In this document: positions 1-8,098 of the stretch, one piece after another
Numbering within the stretch: position 1 is the stretch's first letter
Layout: each line of letters opens with the position of its first letter
From: Cryomorphaceae bacterium
GTDB lineage: Bacteria > Bacteroidota > Bacteroidia > Flavobacteriales_D > Cryomorphaceae
Reading direction: 5' to 3'
DNA length: 53,503 bases
Assembly (NCBI GenBank): GCA_003565555.1
Contig: PXBH01000204.1
Coordinates: 1-53,503, forward strand
Made by a program: the position numbers and the translations under genes
The notes under the pieces: model-generated
Told to the model about the DNA's origin: nothing
Database searches by the model: none
The model's input: only the letters and a program-made list of their open reading frames with translations

Positions 1-43
1 CAAGGCCAGGTTTCTGAACGAGGAGTCGGAGGAAGAGGGTTAA
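1..43 (+). CDS. 3' end of an unidentified gene (partial)
   Basis: The first 43 bases read in one frame as a hydrophilic, acidic tail (…ARFLNEESEEEG) closing with TAA at 41-43. The gene would converge on the peroxiredoxin gene, and a bidirectional hairpin terminator at about 108-137 sits between them, which fits a real gene end. Too little is visible to name a family. The reading frame is inferred only from the acidic tail and the position of the terminator, so this is a weak call. Confidence 0.35.
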   Translation, partial: KARFLNEESEEEG

Positions 44-107
44 ACCCGATCCGAATCGCCTCATCCCTCTTTGTTTACATCCGAAGGCCGCCGGGGCAAT
101 TCTTAAA

Positions 108-138
108 CAAAAAAAGGAGCGCCGGAGCGCTCCTTTTC
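108..138. terminator. Bidirectional intrinsic terminator
   Basis: A perfect 8-bp stem (AGGAGCGC at 115-122, GCGCTCCT at 127-134) with a 4-nt loop is flanked by an A-run on the left and TTTT on the right. It can end the plus-strand gene leaving at position 43 and the minus-strand peroxiredoxin gene, whose stop is at 163. Confidence 0.8.
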
Positions 139-162
139 CAAATGTTCTGATCTTTTCGGAGA

Positions 163-795
163 TCAATTGGCTGCCAGGTACTCAGCTACTCCGCTGTGGG
201 TGGCCTGCATTCCTGATTTTCCTTTTTCCCAATTGGCGGGGCATACCTCTCCTTTTTCTTCGAAGAATTGGAGGGCGTCCACCATGCGAAGGGCTTCTTC
301 CACATTTCTTCCGAGGGGAAGGTCATTTACCACCTGATGACGAACGATGCCCTCCCTGTCGATCAGGAAAAGTCCGCGGTAAGCCACCAGTTCGCTGTCT
401 GCGCGCAGCATGCCGTCTTCATCGTAGTAGTAGTCACCCGTAAGCACATCGAAGTTGTGTGCGATGGTCTTGTTGGTGTCGGCTACCAAGGGGTAAGTAA
501 TTCCTTTGATACCGCCTTCTTCTTTGCTTAATTGGAGCCAGCCCCAGTGTGATTGCTCGGTATCGGTAGATACCGCTACCACCTCTACACCGCGCTCGGC
601 AAATGCGTCGAGTTTGCTCTGGAAAGCGTGAAGTTCCGTGGGGCACACAAAGGTGAAATCTTTGGGGTAAAAGAACAAGAGTACATGTTTCTTGCCTATG
701 AATTGTTCCAATGAAAAATTTTCTTCGATTTCTTCTCCGTTAATCACGGCTGTTGCCTCGAAGTGCGGCGCTTTTTTTCCTACCAGTACTGACAT
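163..795 (-). CDS. 2-Cys peroxiredoxin (AhpC/Prx1 type)
   Basis: This 210-aa thiol peroxidase reduces hydrogen peroxide and organic hydroperoxides in the cytoplasm. The peroxidatic cysteine lies in the family motif FYPKDFTFVCPTE at about residue 51. The resolving cysteine lies in GEVCPANW at about residue 185, which makes it a typical 2-Cys enzyme of the Prx1/AhpC group; the length is normal for that group. It has no signal peptide. A minus-strand -7 box (TATCTTTG, 821-828) lies 25 bp ahead of the ATG, so it is probably transcribed alone, ending at the hairpin at 108-138. No ahpF-like reductase lies beside it, so the electron donor is probably thioredoxin (inference). Confidence 0.96.
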   Translation of the reverse strand: MSVLVGKKAPHFEATAVINGEEIEENFSLEQFIGKKHVLLFFYPKDFTFVCPTELHAFQSKLDAFAERGVEVVAVSTDTEQSHWGWLQLSKEEGGIKGITYPLVADTNKTIAHNFDVLTGDYYYDEDGMLRADSELVAYRGLFLIDREGIVRHQVVNDLPLGRNVEEALRMVDALQFFEEKGEVCPANWEKGKSGMQATHSGVAEYLAAN

Positions 796-820
796 AATTT
801 CTGTTTTTTAAGTTGTGGTA

Positions 821-828
821 CAAAGATA
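821..828 (-). promoter_or_regulatory. -7 promoter element of the peroxiredoxin gene
   Basis: On the minus strand this reads TATCTTTG, an exact match to the Bacteroidota -7 consensus TAnnTTTG, 25 bp before the start codon. I see no convincing -33 TTTG. Confidence 0.6.
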
Positions 829-895
829 GGAGGATCTTGATCCGCAGGCCGCTTTCCCGCATAAGATTATTCTATACAGGCATAGAGCAACCCTT

Positions 896-1660
896 TCAGA
901 AACGGGTGGATACCCACACCAATGCCAAACCGAGGAGGATGGCTACTGCCTTCTTTACATCGAATTTGTGGTGCTCCTCAGCTTCGAATATAATTGTGGT
1001 GCTCACATGGAGAAAAATACCCACCGCCACCGCGAGCAAAATGGCGTAAAGGCGGGCGGCATCTTCTCCCGCTTCGGAAAGAAAAGCGGCTCCTGCCCAC
1101 ATACCCAGGGGTGTGGCCAGCGCGTAAAGTCCTACCATGGCAAGGGTTTTCAGCCTGTTTTCATAATAGTAAAACAGCAAAGCGGCCAGCGCCAACGCTT
1201 CGGGCAGTTTGTGAACGGCGATGCCGATGAGCAGCGCGTGTCCGTGGCTGTGGTCATGCGCGTGTGTGTGGCCGTGATGGCTGTGCAGCGCCGCAGCTTC
1301 CTCACCCGCAAGGGGCAGTCCTTCGATGATTGAGTGAAGCACCAGACTGATGTATATCCCGGTGGGAAAAAGCCCGCGTACCTGATCGCTTTTGTGCACG
1401 TGGCCGTGCTCTACCCCTTTCGAGAAATATTCGAGGACCAACTGGATCAGAAAGCCCGCCAAGATGTAGATGCCCGCATCTTCAGCCAAGTGGTGGTAAA
1501 TCTCGGGCATAAGGTGAAGCACGGCAAGGGCAAAAAGATAGGCGCCGCTGAAAGCCAGTACCACCTTAACGTCTTTCGTCATTCTGCCCTGAAGGGTAAT
1601 GCCCAGTACGCCTCCGGCGAGTGCTGCTGCGATCAAAACAAAAACAGCGGTGAGAGTCAT
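896..1660 (-). CDS. ZIP-family divalent metal transporter
   Basis: This is an inner-membrane carrier of about 254 aa that moves zinc or related divalent metals toward the cytoplasm. The chain is hydrophobic with about eight membrane segments. It carries the ZIP metal-site motifs HSIIEGLPL in one helix and HKLPEAL in the next. Between them is a histidine-rich loop (HSHHGHTHAHDHSHGH), typical of metal-binding loops in the family. The ATG at 1658-1660 is preferred over an upstream in-frame start because it lies 1 bp after the stop of the methyltransferase gene, which suggests translational coupling. No metal-regulator gene is nearby. Direction and metal are inferred from the family. Confidence 0.9.
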   Translation of the reverse strand: MTLTAVFVLIAAALAGGVLGITLQGRMTKDVKVVLAFSGAYLFALAVLHLMPEIYHHLAEDAGIYILAGFLIQLVLEYFSKGVEHGHVHKSDQVRGLFPTGIYISLVLHSIIEGLPLAGEEAAALHSHHGHTHAHDHSHGHALLIGIAVHKLPEALALAALLFYYYENRLKTLAMVGLYALATPLGMWAGAAFLSEAGEDAARLYAILLAVAVGIFLHVSTTIIFEAEEHHKFDVKKAVAILLGLALVWVSTRF

Positions 1661-1661
1661 C

Positions 1662-2396
1662 TTATCTTTTTCGGGCGGTGAGGATAAGACGCGGTGACCT
1701 CTCCCGGGCGAAAGGCCCCAAGGTGTAGTCACCGAATGTATCGACGATGTCGAAGCCTGCCTTTTCGAAAAACGCTTCGAAATCTTCGGGCTCCAATGCT
1801 TTCACCCGCTCTTCAAAGCGGAAGTTGCGGTCGCCGTCTTTCACGTCAATACGTTTTTTGATAATGTCGTTCTCAATGCTGCGTCGAATGTCGAATTCCA
1901 CATCGCTGATGTGAACCGTCTCCTCTTCTACAAGGGTATTTCTGAGCAGCGAAGCATTCAGGTAGTCGATAAGTACCTGTCCGTCCTTTCGCAGGTTGGT
2001 ATGCACGGAGCGGAGTACATTGAGGTTTTCTTCGGCCGCATCGAAATAGCCGAAGCTGGTAAACAAGTTCAGCACCAAATCAAAGCTGTTCGCTCGGAAG
2101 GGCTCGCGCATGTCAGCAATGGCAAATTTCAAGCGTTCGGATTCGAACTTTTTCGCGTAGGCGATATTTTGTTCGGAGATGTCGATCCCGGTCACGCGAA
2201 ACCCCTTTTTTGACATGTAAATGCTGTGGCGGCCCTTACCGCACGCCAAGTCGAGTATCTCAGCCTCTTTCGGCGGGTCAAAATACCGCAGCACGTGATC
2301 GATGAACTGCGCGGCTTCGCCGTGGTCTCTGCGCCTGTACAACATGTGGTAGTACGGTGAATTGAACCAAGAGGTATACCAAGTGCGGGTCGTCAT
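1662..2396 (-). CDS. Class I SAM-dependent methyltransferase
   Basis: A cytoplasmic methyltransferase of about 244 aa with the Rossmann-fold SAM-binding motif I DLACGKGRHS near residue 50, the acidic strand-2 end GIDIS, and an ADMREPF motif II-like segment. The substrate cannot be told from the sequence; related Bacteroidota proteins are annotated only as class I methyltransferases. I place the start at the ATG 2394-2396 (MTTRTWYTSWF…), not at an ATG 66 bp upstream. A -7 box (TAGCTTCG, minus strand, 2427-2434) falls between the two candidates and would exclude the longer one. It ends 1 bp before the ZIP transporter start, so the two genes are probably one transcript. Confidence 0.88.
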   Translation of the reverse strand: MTTRTWYTSWFNSPYYHMLYRRRDHGEAAQFIDHVLRYFDPPKEAEILDLACGKGRHSIYMSKKGFRVTGIDISEQNIAYAKKFESERLKFAIADMREPFRANSFDLVLNLFTSFGYFDAAEENLNVLRSVHTNLRKDGQVLIDYLNASLLRNTLVEEETVHISDVEFDIRRSIENDIIKKRIDVKDGDRNFRFEERVKALEPEDFEAFFEKAGFDIVDTFGDYTLGPFARERSPRLILTARKR

Positions 2397-2426
2397 AATG
2401 CCGGGAAAGTGCCCTGTTTCGGGATG

Positions 2427-2434
2427 CGAAGCTA
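2427..2434 (-). promoter_or_regulatory. -7 promoter element of the methyltransferase-ZIP operon
   Basis: The minus strand reads TAGCTTCG (TAnnTTCG form), 30 bp before the preferred methyltransferase ATG. Its position decides the choice of start codon. Confidence 0.5.
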
Positions 2435-2514
2435 AGGAATCTTTGACCGATTTAATTAACACCCGGGTGATGAAAGTTTAGAAAACACGGAATACCGTCC
2501 CGTTTTCTTATCTC

Positions 2515-2522
2515 TATATTTG
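2515..2522 (+). promoter_or_regulatory. -7 promoter element of the siaB-like/siaC-like operon
   Basis: TATATTTG matches the Bacteroidota -7 consensus exactly. It overlaps the furthest-upstream possible start codon (TTG at 2520), so translation must begin downstream, at the GTG at 2538. Confidence 0.6.
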
Positions 2523-2537
2523 ACCAAACACACTGAT

Positions 2538-3095
2538 GTGACCGAGATACAAGAAGTGTTTGATCTGTACGACTCCATGGAGCGCAAGAATATCATGCTC
2601 TCCTTTAAGGGAGATATGTCTACGGACTTACTCACTTCCATACTCCAATTGATTGAAAATAAACTTGACAGGTTTGGCGAAAGCCCCAAGATAAAGCGGC
2701 GGATGTTCAATATACTGGTGGAATGTTTGCAAAACCTTTACCACCATATCGATGCACCGCCGCGTACCCTTGACGGAAAGCAAAGGGCTTCGGTGATCGT
2801 TATGATTGCCAAAAACCTGAACGGCTACTCCATCATTACGGGCAATTACGTCTTGAACGATAATGCCGAGGCGCTGAAAAAGCGATTGGAAGAAATAAAC
2901 GGCATGACGGCTGAGGAGGTAAAGCAATTGTACAAATCTGTGCTCGCCGACGGAAAGATGTCGGACAAAGGAGGGGGAGGCCTCGGCATGATTGACATCG
3001 CCAGAAAGAGCGGAGGAAAGCTGGATTACGGATTTATCCCCTTCGATGACGGCAGCACTTTCTTCAGTTTAAACGTGAAGGTGAAACAAGATTAG
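2538..3095 (+). CDS. SiaB-family protein kinase (DUF6272)
   Basis: This 185-aa cytoplasmic protein resembles the SiaB/DUF6272 family of GHKL-type serine/threonine kinases. In Pseudomonas, SiaB phosphorylates the small protein SiaC. Visible features are the N-terminal segment NIMLSFKGDM, the helix RRMFNILVECLQNLYHH (an N-box-like ATP-binding helix), and the glycine-rich DKGGGGLGMIDIARKS, which fits an ATP lid. The C-terminal FSLNVKV strand is also typical. I chose GTG 2538 because the promoter box covers the TTG at 2520; no ATG is available before residue 15. The SiaC-like gene starts 14 bp downstream. A SiaA phosphatase is not in the window. Confidence 0.85.
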   Translation: MTEIQEVFDLYDSMERKNIMLSFKGDMSTDLLTSILQLIENKLDRFGESPKIKRRMFNILVECLQNLYHHIDAPPRTLDGKQRASVIVMIAKNLNGYSIITGNYVLNDNAEALKKRLEEINGMTAEEVKQLYKSVLADGKMSDKGGGGLGMIDIARKSGGKLDYGFIPFDDGSTFFSLNVKVKQD

Positions 3096-3109
3096 ATCAA
3101 ACCGCTGAT

Positions 3110-3490
3110 ATGGATAACATCAAAATAGAAGGAACAGCAAAAACACCGAGCGTAAGCTTCGACAGAGAAAAAGGTGAACTCACCATCGGAGGAAGATCCA
3201 TTCCGGAAAATTCGATCGACTTCTATAAGCCTCTCTTGGAGTGGCTCGATCGCTATGCCCTTGAACCGGCCCCGCTCACCGTAGTGAATATGCGCCTTGA
3301 GTACTTTAATACGAGCAGCTCTAAGTGCATTTTGGACGTGTTTAAGAAACTCGAGTCCATTAAGAAATCAGGAAAAGACATTACCGTGAAATGGCACTAT
3401 GAGGAGGATGACGAGGACATGCTGGAAGCGGGAGAAGACTACGATGCCATCATCGACATCGACTTTGTGATGGTAGAATCTCCGGTGTAG
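3110..3490 (+). CDS. SiaC-family regulatory phosphoprotein (DUF1987)
   Basis: This 126-aa protein of the DUF1987/SiaC family is the expected phosphorylation target of the kinase encoded just upstream. The family signature is clear: an N-terminal TPSVSFD segment, a SIPENSIDFYKPLLEWLDRY core, and NMRLEYFNTSSSK, where the phosphorylated threonine/serine of SiaC is found. The acidic C-terminus (EEDDEDMLEAGEDYD) is common in this family. In Pseudomonas, unphosphorylated SiaC binds a diguanylate cyclase; no GGDEF protein is visible here, so the output is unknown. The gene converges on the ABC transporter gene, with a 7-bp inverted repeat at 3537-3558 between and over the two ends. Confidence 0.88.
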   Translation: MDNIKIEGTAKTPSVSFDREKGELTIGGRSIPENSIDFYKPLLEWLDRYALEPAPLTVVNMRLEYFNTSSSKCILDVFKKLESIKKSGKDITVKWHYEEDDEDMLEAGEDYDAIIDIDFVMVESPV

Positions 3491-3536
3491 CTCCTCACTC
3501 CGTCCCAAGGGGTGCCTTTTTACGGTTTCCCGACGG

Positions 3537-3558
3537 CCCTGCGTTTATTTTCGCAGGG
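3537..3558. terminator. Possible terminator hairpin between convergent genes
   Basis: CCCTGCG (3537-3543) and CGCAGGG (3552-3558) form a perfect 7-bp stem around a T/A-rich loop. It lacks a clean T-tract and overlaps the stop codon of the ABC transporter gene, so the terminator role is tentative. Confidence 0.3.
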
Positions 3559-6500
3559 AAAGCATCTCCGTAAAGAAGTATTCGGTGCCCCTGACAGCCT
3601 TGGGAAATACATTGAAGAAAAGGCAGAACGAAAGGAGCATGGTCATGCCCCAAATCACGAGTAAGTTCGCTGCGAAGGTATCGACAAAGCGCCCGTAAAG
3701 ATTCTTGGCAGGCGCATAGAAGTGCGATGAGAAGAACGGAGTATTGTAGGGCAATAAGTAGACGAGGTCCTTTTTCTGTATGAGCTCGCCCTTGTATTCC
3801 GTGATGTAGTTCACATCATTCCTGTTGGTGGCAAAGTTTTCGAGCTGGTCGTTTTTGTGGTTGTTGAAAAGCGTGCGGTAAGCATCGTTTTTTTCTTCGG
3901 TGCGCGTCATAGCGTACACGGCGTTCTCCTTCTCGGCATCCGCTTTCAGATAAACCCGCTTGTAGTGTTCGGTCAGCCTGTTGAGGTGCACTTTAAGCGA
4001 TTCGAGCAACTCGGGCGTCACACGGTCCGGGCTGAGGTCATTTACACCCGTGAAGCGCATCCCCGCGAGCAAGGAATTTTCCTTGCTGATTTCGTTTCGC
4101 AAAACGGTGAGCTCGCGCTCGAGTTCTGCGGCCGCTGATTCATCGTCCAAGATTCTTACCGATTTGGCTGCCTTGTTCTTGAGCTCGGTGAGCCAATAGT
4201 CTTTTTTCCAATTTGAATACTTCTTTCGTCGCTCCAGCTCGAAAAACTCCTTTTCGTAGTCGTTCTTCTTAAACTGTGTTACGGCGATACCCTCATACGC
4301 CCAGCGGCTGGCCATGATATTTCCGATCCACGGAACACCGCTCTGAGAGGCAAAAATAGGATTGAGCCGATCGAACTTGACGATGATACCGCTGAAGAGA
4401 AGCTGGGGGATGATAACAATCGGAATCAGGATATAAATGACCTTGGCAGAGTTGAAGCTCGCTGAAATATTCAGCCCCAATACATTTGCGAAAGCGCAGG
4501 TGGAAAATAGCATCGCCCAGTAGGGCAGGGTCATGCCCTGAATCTCCAGGATGCTGTTGCCGATCACCACGAAAAGCAGCATCTGCACCGCCGAAATGGC
4601 GAACATAATCCCGATTTTGCCGGTGAGGTAGCTGCCGCGGCTTAAGTTGAGAAATGCCTCGCGCTTCCTGATTTTCTTGTCGCGAATGATTTCTTCCGAG
4701 CTAACCGTGAGACCTATAAACAGGGCCACGATCACGGAAATAAAAATGTAGACGGGGATATTTTCGTTTTCGCGAAATATGTATCCCGTTTCGTTGGTGC
4801 CGGGATTGATAAAGCGCATGAAAAAAGCCAAAAGCATGGCCAGAGCCGGCGCTTCAAGCAGGTTGATCAAAACGTACTGTCGGTTGGTCAGCTTAGAGAG
4901 CAAGTCTCGCTTTACGAAAACAGCAAATTGTCTCAACTTTCCCGGGATGTCAAAGCGGCTTTCGGGAATGGCCTCCGGCTGCTCATCGTATGGGTCGAAG
5001 GCTTCCAGGTGCTGTTTGTACATTTTGTTCCACTCCCGGGGCTGAATTTTTCGCGCGTGGGTCAGGTTACCGAATTCGTCCACCACCTTGGCTTCGATGA
5101 TATTGAAGATCTCTTCGGTTTTGATATGTCCGCAGGAATTGCATTCGGCCTCCTCGCTGTTGATGTGGTCCACCATCTGCTTGAAGTACATGATGCTGTC
5201 CACCGGATTGCCGTAATACACAGGGTAACCGCCCTGATCCAACAACATGAGCCGATCAAACATTTTGAAAATATCTGCTGAGGGCTGGTGAATCACCGCA
5301 AAAATCAATTTTCCTTTCAGACTCAACTCTTTGAGCAAGTCCATGATGTTCTCGGAATCACGGCTGGAGAGTCCCGAGGTAGGCTCGTCTACGAAGAGCA
5401 CTGCCGGCTCTCGGATCAATTCCAAGGCAATGTTCAATCGTTTGCGCTGTCCCCCACTGATGGTTTTATCCAGGGGATTTCCCACTTTGAGGTTACGTGT
5501 TTCGGTAAGCCCTAATGTAGAGAGCATTTCGTCGGTCAGCGCGGTAATTTCTTCATCGCTTTTTTTGCCGAAGCAGAGCTTGGCGTTGTAAAATAAGTTC
5601 TGAAAAACGGTGAGTTCGTCGATCAGCAGGTCGTCTTGCGCCACATACCCGATCAGCCCTTGAATGCGGTGCGGCTCGCGGTGTATATCGGCGCCGTTTA
5701 CCGATACCGTCCCCTTGTTGGGGTGCAGGTTGCCGTTGAGTACATTGAGCAGTGTGGACTTACCGCTGCCGCTTCCTCCCATAATGCCGATGAGGCGGCC
5801 CGAAGTTTCCTTGAGGTTGATTTCGCGCAGTCCGATGTTGCCCCGCTTGAATTTGTACTCCACACCCACGGCGCGAAAGGTGATTTTATCGCTGTTTTTG
5901 TCCGTGAGAAATACACCGATGATATCACTGTAGTAGATGGGCTTTATTTTCGGGCCCCGAATGGCTGCACCCTGATTCAGTACATAGAACCGATCGTTAA
6001 CGATAAGCTGTCCGCTGAGGGTATAGGATTTTGCCGCACCCATGTACTTGATGAAGTGCAGATTGACTCCGGGAATGCGAAGCACACGAATATAGCCTTC
6101 CATTCCGCGAGAGAGCAAATGCTTGCCGAATACCGAATCCGAATCCGTGCTGTCGGTAATGTACATCACATTTGGCGAGTCGATGAGTTCCGTCTCATCC
6201 TCTTGGACGAAGTACCGCGCCAATTTGTACTCCTCCATGTCAAAATTGAACGTGGAGGCCACGGTGTTGACAAATTCTTCCTCTTCTTCGTTGACTTCCT
6301 CATGGGTGTACACGAATTCGAGCAGCCGGATCAGTACGATCGTTTTCTGCCGTCGGGTGAGTTCTTCATTGATCTGGGTGCAAATGCGCAGCACCTTCAC
6401 CGAATTGACCGAGGTGCGCTTTTGCTTTCCGTTCTTTCCGTCAGATACCTTTTGATAGGCCTCAAGGTACCGGTCGAATGTGGCCAGATTTTTTTTAACG

Positions 6501-6634
6501 AGATTGGCCGGAAGTCGCTCCCGAAGGAAGGAAGCGACGATTTCTCGTCCGGAGGGGTCTTCTTTGGCAGATGAGTCAACCCGTGCGATAATCGCAAAAA
6601 GTTGAATCAGCGCATTGAGTATTCTTTCGCTCAT
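3545..6634 (-). CDS. ABCG-like ATP-binding/permease fusion with TerB-like N-terminus
   Basis: A 1029-aa half-transporter in which one chain carries both the ATPase and the membrane domain. Residues 1-145 are helical and resemble the TerB tellurite-resistance fold; residues 155-260 form a linker of unknown fold. The ABC ATPase spans about 255-480, with Walker A GGSGSGKS (286-293), signature ISGGQRKRL (392-400) and Walker B AVLFVDEPTSGL (411-422). A CNSCGH motif follows at about 496. An ABC2-type membrane domain occupies about 575-790, then a long charged helical insert, then a last membrane helix near 1000. The order ATPase-permease is that of ABCG/White transporters. The substrate is unknown. 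The gene stands alone between two terminator-like hairpins and is convergent with the siaB/siaC-like pair. Confidence 0.9.
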   Translation of the reverse strand: MSERILNALIQLFAIIARVDSSAKEDPSGREIVASFLRERLPANLVKKNLATFDRYLEAYQKVSDGKNGKQKRTSVNSVKVLRICTQINEELTRRQKTIVLIRLLEFVYTHEEVNEEEEEFVNTVASTFNFDMEEYKLARYFVQEDETELIDSPNVMYITDSTDSDSVFGKHLLSRGMEGYIRVLRIPGVNLHFIKYMGAAKSYTLSGQLIVNDRFYVLNQGAAIRGPKIKPIYYSDIIGVFLTDKNSDKITFRAVGVEYKFKRGNIGLREINLKETSGRLIGIMGGSGSGKSTLLNVLNGNLHPNKGTVSVNGADIHREPHRIQGLIGYVAQDDLLIDELTVFQNLFYNAKLCFGKKSDEEITALTDEMLSTLGLTETRNLKVGNPLDKTISGGQRKRLNIALELIREPAVLFVDEPTSGLSSRDSENIMDLLKELSLKGKLIFAVIHQPSADIFKMFDRLMLLDQGGYPVYYGNPVDSIMYFKQMVDHINSEEAECNSCGHIKTEEIFNIIEAKVVDEFGNLTHARKIQPREWNKMYKQHLEAFDPYDEQPEAIPESRFDIPGKLRQFAVFVKRDLLSKLTNRQYVLINLLEAPALAMLLAFFMRFINPGTNETGYIFRENENIPVYIFISVIVALFIGLTVSSEEIIRDKKIRKREAFLNLSRGSYLTGKIGIMFAISAVQMLLFVVIGNSILEIQGMTLPYWAMLFSTCAFANVLGLNISASFNSAKVIYILIPIVIIPQLLFSGIIVKFDRLNPIFASQSGVPWIGNIMASRWAYEGIAVTQFKKNDYEKEFFELERRKKYSNWKKDYWLTELKNKAAKSVRILDDESAAAELERELTVLRNEISKENSLLAGMRFTGVNDLSPDRVTPELLESLKVHLNRLTEHYKRVYLKADAEKENAVYAMTRTEEKNDAYRTLFNNHKNDQLENFATNRNDVNYITEYKGELIQKKDLVYLLPYNTPFFSSHFYAPAKNLYGRFVDTFAANLLVIWGMTMLLSFCLFFNVFPKAVRGTEYFFTEMLSLRK

Positions 6635-6650
6635 TTCGTTTAAGAGGGGT

Positions 6651-6690
6651 AAAAAAAAAGCGTCTCGACTTGAGACGCTCTACCTTCTTT
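6651..6690. terminator. Bidirectional terminator between the secreted-protein pair and the ABC gene
   Basis: Perfect 8-bp stem AGCGTCTC (6659-6666)/GAGACGCT (6672-6679) with a 5-nt loop. On the minus strand it is followed by a run of eight or nine T (6651-6658), ideal for ending the upstream minus-strand operon at 6702. The plus-strand side has a weaker T-rich tail. Confidence 0.85.
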
Positions 6691-6701
6691 TTTCAGAAAT
6701 G

Positions 6702-7139
6702 TTAACGCTCAAATCCGATTAACAATACGGCGCATCCCGAAGTTTGTTTCATCGGGTCCAGGCGGGCCTCGATCCGGCCGGAGACCGTCGATTTAAACTC
6801 GAAATCCCAATAAGGCGCATTGCGGAATTCCTCATTGGTATAGAGGAGGTTGCCTTCCTGATCGTAAAGCGAAAAGATAAGTTGTTCCTTTTCTAATCCG
6901 CTGAACCCGATGATGCGATACACAGACCCTCCGTAGAAAGTGGTGTAAAATTCTGCAATCTGATCGTCGTAAATCAAGGCCCGGTATGTCTGACCGTCCG
7001 GCACGAATTGATCACTCATATAGCGCTCAGCATAGGTTACCGTGGTGTCACACTGTGCCGCTGCGGTCTGCACCGATGCAAAAGCCCCCGCGATAAAAAG
7101 CGATGCAGTAAAGGTTTTTAAGGATTTCAAGTTCTTCAT
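6702..7139 (-). CDS. Secreted protein of unknown function
   Basis: A 145-aa protein with a clear Sec signal peptide (KNLKSLKTF, then a hydrophobic stretch, ending near AAAQ-CD at about residue 29). The mature part of about 115 aa is predicted to be mostly beta-strand, with two cysteines (start of the mature chain and SGCAV near the end) that could form a disulfide. I do not recognise a named family. It overlaps the upstream lipoprotein gene by 4 bp (ATGA), so the two are translationally coupled and probably act together in the periplasm or outer membrane. A strong terminator follows at 6651-6690. Confidence 0.75.
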   Translation of the reverse strand: MKNLKSLKTFTASLFIAGAFASVQTAAAQCDTTVTYAERYMSDQFVPDGQTYRALIYDDQIAEFYTTFYGGSVYRIIGFSGLEKEQLIFSLYDQEGNLLYTNEEFRNAPYWDFEFKSTVSGRIEARLDPMKQTSGCAVLLIGFER

Positions 7140-8029
7140 GATGCTGCTATTGTTTTTCTCAAGTCCTTGAGGATGCCATATATTTCATCCATCAATTCAT
7201 CGTCCATTTCGTAAACGGAGGTGCTGTTGATCACGGTTCTTTTCATTTCCGGGTCTACTTTTGCCTCATTGAAAGTGTATTGGGTTTTTACCCGGCCGTA
7301 AAGCTCCTCTAAGGCATAAATTCTTGTCATGATTTCGCCGTCAAGAAATGCTTGGTCAGCGGTTTGTTCCACCGCCTCGCGCAGCGTTTTCACCGTCATT
7401 TTTTGTTCGGCCAGGCGGTTTCTTGATACCTCCGTACCGACCGCTGCGGCTGCTGCCGTCAGGTAGGTCGCTTCCACCCATCCGCCCAGCAGCACGTATG
7501 CGGCAATATCTATGCGGTCGTTCTCCTTCAGGTAATTATCGGCCTCACGGTAAAACTTACCGCTCAACATAAGCAGGGAGTCGGGATTGCCCACATTGCC
7601 GCCCAGACGCTTGACCAAGTCGGGATTGATCGCACCGCGCACACCCACCGCGCTCGAAAGCCGATCTACGCCTTTGAAATACTTGAGTGCGGACTGCCCG
7701 TCTTCGTAAAGCGAGGCGTAGGCCATATCGGTGCCGTATACTCCGAGGTTCATGGCTTGCGCAGACTTGGTGCGGTGTTCACTCATTTTGCTCACATCAC
7801 TCAGAATTTCTCGGTTGTAGGGAACACCCGCATCCTGAATGAGCTTTGCCGTCTGCACGGGCGAAGGTATGCTGAAGAGTTTGCCCGATACATTTACCAC
7901 GGCAGTTTTGACACTGTCTGCAGCGCTGTCGGATACTTCATCGCCGCTTCGCAGTCCCTGTTCCTCGCATGAGATAAGGAATGCGCCGGCACAAAGGGCA
8001 GCGAGCAGTGATTTAATTTTTCGGTTCAT
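7136..8029 (-). CDS. Putative lipoprotein of unknown function
   Basis: A 297-aa protein with a type II signal peptide: a positive start (MNRKIK), a hydrophobic stretch and the lipobox-like AFLISC with the lipidation cysteine at about residue 21. The mature chain is alpha-helical, with alanine-rich central helices (…YLTAAAAAVGTE…) and an acidic C-terminal MDDELMDEIYGIL segment. It looks like a conserved Bacteroidota hypothetical, but I cannot name its family. Its stop codon overlaps the start of the next gene by 4 bp, which defines a two-gene operon. Localisation (outer or inner leaflet) is not decided by the sequence. Confidence 0.78.
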   Translation of the reverse strand: MNRKIKSLLAALCAGAFLISCEEQGLRSGDEVSDSAADSVKTAVVNVSGKLFSIPSPVQTAKLIQDAGVPYNREILSDVSKMSEHRTKSAQAMNLGVYGTDMAYASLYEDGQSALKYFKGVDRLSSAVGVRGAINPDLVKRLGGNVGNPDSLLMLSGKFYREADNYLKENDRIDIAAYVLLGGWVEATYLTAAAAAVGTEVSRNRLAEQKMTVKTLREAVEQTADQAFLDGEIMTRIYALEELYGRVKTQYTFNEAKVDPEMKRTVINSTSVYEMDDELMDEIYGILKDLRKTIAAS

Positions 8030-8098
8030 AAGTGGTGGCGTATTGAAGTCGTTTTTAACACAGGGCTGAAAGTATAAAAAATGCCCGTATTTTCGGAG

